From Fibrella forsythiae (GTDB lineage: Bacteria; Bacteroidota; Bacteroidia; Cytophagales; Spirosomataceae): a DNA stretch of 64,000 nt. The notes beneath the pieces are model-generated. The model made no database searches and had not been told where the DNA came from. It saw only the letters and a program-made list of their open reading frames with translations. Made by a program: the position numbers and the translations under genes. The stretch is from positions 806,001-870,000 of the forward strand of contig NZ_JAFMYW010000001.1 in the NCBI RefSeq assembly GCF_017353175.1, in the 5' to 3' direction. Below, piece by piece: positions 62,112 to 64,000 of this stretch (positions are counted from its first letter, which is position 1; every line of letters starts with the position of its first letter).

Positions 62112-62411
62112 TAACAGGTTTTATTACGCATAAAAGCCCCGGCTATACCATATTTAGCCGGGGCTTTTATGCGTAATAAAACGTCTACTGATTTGTTCCA
62201 CAGTCACTAAATAAGTCAGTGAGCCTTGTGAGTGATTGAATGAAACAGGGCTACTCCGTACGAATTTCCCATTCTCGTAGGTATCTGCTTTCATAACTAA
62301 ATAATCACCAGATACTGAACTTACAAATCTGTTACGATTAGGCTGACAATACGGAAACTAAATAAATTTCAGGCAAAAAGTAGTGCAAACAAACCAATAG
62401 TTTATACTTAA
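62112..62411. other. Intergenic gap after msrA
   Basis: Apart from the terminator at 62118-62182, this 300-base gap shows no gene. It is moderately AT-rich and lies between convergent genes. Confidence 0.5.
62118..62182. terminator. Very strong bidirectional terminator
   Basis: A perfect 28-bp stem (62118-62145 with 62155-62182) and nine-base loop, with AT-rich stem ends, follows msrA and faces the convergent DUF6624-like gene. Confidence 0.92.
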
Positions 62412-62975
62412 TCAGTTCGTGATGGTAAAGCTCTGAAACTGTCGAACCCGCCTAACTGCCTCATCTATCGGTTTGAACTGCGTCTCATACATACAGTTTG
62501 AGTTGTACGCAGCTTTAAGGTACGGGTAAAACTCGTTTTGCTGTTGAATACCAGCATGCCAGACAATAAACCAGGCTTTATAGGACAGCGATTTTTCGCC
62601 TTTTTTTACATCGCAAGGCCAGCCATCAAGCTTGATTATCTTCCGCAATAGTGCCTGATTTACAGCGTCATTTGTAACCATTAAACCTACATAATGCTTT
62701 GCCTCAGCGCTTTCTGACGTCGCCCCTATTTTGTTCAGGCTTTTCCGAAACATCTGGTCAACCTCAACTATTTTTTCGATCAGCTTATTGCGCTCTTTCA
62801 GAGAAAGTGCAGCAACATTGAGCGATGAGTCCAGTACAGGTACGTACCGACGCTGAAGAGGGTACACGTCAGCAAATGTTTTAACTATTTTTTGCGCAAA
62901 CGCGAACGTACCTGGTATAGCATTCAACAAAAGAGCGATAAGAAAATTGGCACACGCTTTCCCAGTTTTAGTCAT
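62412..62975 (-). CDS. DUF6624-like exported protein
   Basis: The frame starts at 63044, but the ATG at 62975 (MTKTGKACANFLIALLLNA) begins a signal peptide ending near AFAQ and is preferred, giving 187 residues. The mature part has helical segments with EVDQMFRKSL and IIKLDGWPCDVKKGEKSLSYKAWFIVWHAG, which resembles DUF6624. No function is known. It is 52 bases from the helicase stop on the same strand. Two motif copies lie in its signal-peptide and early mature region (62839, 62905). Confidence 0.6.
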   Translation of the reverse strand: MTKTGKACANFLIALLLNAIPGTFAFAQKIVKTFADVYPLQRRYVPVLDSSLNVAALSLKERNKLIEKIVEVDQMFRKSLNKIGATSESAEAKHYVGLMVTNDAVNQALLRKIIKLDGWPCDVKKGEKSLSYKAWFIVWHAGIQQQNEFYPYLKAAYNSNCMYETQFKPIDEAVRRVRQFQSFTITN

Positions 62976-63027
62976 TGCCAGTTCGTTTTTTTCGCCGAGT
63001 CCTCTTTCTCCTCGACAAATAATTTTC

Positions 63028-64000
63028 TCAGCGTGCCACTTCAATTTTATATTTCTTACCCTTCATCTTCTCGTTTTGAATCCGACTAAGCAGGTCAGCC
63101 ACTTTATCACGACGGACGGAGGCGAACGAAATAAAATCACCAACTTCAATGCGGCCAAGGTCATCTTTAGCCAGTTGCCCTTTCTGGCCAAAGAAGCCGA
63201 CAATGTCGATTTTGTTGATCTTGTTCTTTTTACCCCCACTAATATACATGGTTGTGTAGTCAGGTGGTGCGGGTAAACCCGGCGTTTGAGCAGGTAATGG
63301 GAACGCTTCGAGATTTTCGGGCATATAGAACGGACCGGTTTCGCCCTGAGGCAGCATCACGTAAGCCGTACCCGACGCATGCATCCGGGCGGTACGTCCG
63401 TTGCGGTGGGTGAACTCGGTTTCGTGTGTCGGCAACTCGTAGTGGATCACGTGTTTCATGTCGGGTATATCGAGCCCCCGCGCCGCCAGATCCGTCGTGA
63501 TCAGGTACGTTACGCTCCCCCCCCGGAACCGGATCAGTGCCCGTTCGCGATCGGCCTGTTCCAGAGCACCGTGATAGGCGATGCTGTATAACCCTTTGCT
63601 GTTCAGCCAGCTACTGAGCTGTTCAACGGTGTCGCGGAGGTTACAGAAGATCAGCGCCGATTCGGAACCAAGCGTGCAGAGCAGGCGAAACAGCGTGGCC
63701 CGATCGTCGGGACCGTCGGTGTATACAACCTTCAGTTCGAGGGCGCCCGGTTTGGTTTCATCGGCCTCAAACGTCAATTGGGTAGGATTGTGCAGTTCAA
63801 TAAAATCGGGAATGGCAATGCCTGAAGTGGCCGACACGAGCACCCTTGTTTTCAGATTTGTCAGCTTTTCAACGATATACCCCATCTCATCGTGGAAACC
63901 CAGCGTCAGCGACTTATCGAATTCATCGAGCACCAGCGTGTGAATGCCGCGGGTATCGAACGTGCGGCGCGTGAGGTGGTCGGCAATGCGGCCGGGTGTA
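63028..64000 (-). CDS. DEAD-box RNA helicase, DbpA-like, truncated at window edge
   Basis: The frame continues past the right edge. Visible motifs are TPGR (Ib), VLDEFD (II, DEAD variant), SAT (III), HRNGRTAR (VI) and the C-terminal DbpA-type RNA-binding domain ending KKYKIEVAR. DbpA binds hairpin 92 of 23S rRNA during large-subunit assembly. The whole helicase domain 1 upstream of TPGR is missing. The DEFD form instead of DEAD is a normal variant in Bacteroidota members. Confidence 0.9.
   Translation of the reverse strand, partial: TPGRIADHLTRRTFDTRGIHTLVLDEFDKSLTLGFHDEMGYIVEKLTNLKTRVLVSATSGIAIPDFIELHNPTQLTFEADETKPGALELKVVYTDGPDDRATLFRLLCTLGSESALIFCNLRDTVEQLSSWLNSKGLYSIAYHGALEQADRERALIRFRGGSVTYLITTDLAARGLDIPDMKHVIHYELPTHETEFTHRNGRTARMHASGTAYVMLPQGETGPFYMPENLEAFPLPAQTPGLPAPPDYTTMYISGGKKNKINKIDIVGFFGQKGQLAKDDLGRIEVGDFISFASVRRDKVADLLSRIQNEKMKGKKYKIEVAR

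Noticed and set aside
1-64000. CRISPR arrays, insertion sequences, rRNA and tRNA genes
   Set aside because: No regularly spaced repeats, transposase signatures, or complete tRNA or rRNA sequences were seen in the window.

Overview
The window reads as a chromosome segment of a Gram-negative Bacteroidota, most like the Spirosoma/Cytophagales branch. The evidence is a SusC/SusD pair, a TonB receptor followed by two DUF4249 lipoproteins, DUF4136, DUF6600-like and DUF4405 proteins, promoter boxes of the Bacteroidota type (TAnnTTTG), little sign of Shine-Dalgarno sites, and moderately high GC. Species assignment is inference; no 16S rRNA gene is present.

Layout. 1-9520: nutrient-uptake locus (truncated SusC, SusD, TIM-barrel sugar isomerase, Gfo/Idh oxidoreductase, MFS transporter, Tat-type serine hydrolase). 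9700-16334: mixed genes (W-rich DUF6600-like lipoprotein, DUF4405 membrane protein, YezG-like protein, esterase, signal-less NMT1/THI5-like protein, MTHFR-like enzyme). 16665-28294: a codirectional signalling and cell-wall cluster: FHA, tiny membrane ORF, PP2C phosphatase, two tandem Ser/Thr kinases, a 1324-residue FtsW/RodA-transpeptidase fusion, a second FHA protein, a PAP2 phosphatase and an unknown protein. 28300-31525: methyltransferase, phosphodiesterase, acyl-CoA ligase. 31526-33601: AT-rich, gene-poor stretch with an orphan ECF sigma factor, followed by an astacin-type lipoprotein protease and the tmRNA gene. 35291-44072: unknown protein, Ppx/GppA, bS21, Xer recombinase, two envelope proteins, a toxin-antitoxin pair bracketed by 54-bp direct repeats, and ileS. 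44172-49026: malate:quinone oxidoreductase and a small carbohydrate-active group (esterase, CBM-like protein, BNR sialidase-like protein). 49045-54677: leftward TonB receptor, two DUF4249 and glycosyltransferase operon. 54999-64000: PAP2-like protein, YadA-head-like surface protein, CoA transferase, two small repetitive secreted proteins, gamma-glutamyltransferase, MsrA, a DUF6624-like protein and a truncated DbpA-like helicase.

Two signals stand out. The first is the kinase/phosphatase/FHA/RodA-PBP cluster, which has the gene content of the actinobacterial pstP-rodA-pbpA-pknA-pknB-fha locus but carries its glycosyltransferase and transpeptidase in one polypeptide. The second is a dispersed short motif, GGTACGTT (often CAGGTACGTT), present at about 50 sites on both strands where about two are expected by chance, and concentrated in intergenic DNA and disordered protein linkers.

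All calls come from reading translations and motifs by eye. Start codons were moved from the longest open frame to an internal ATG where a signal peptide or a family N-terminus made that clear.
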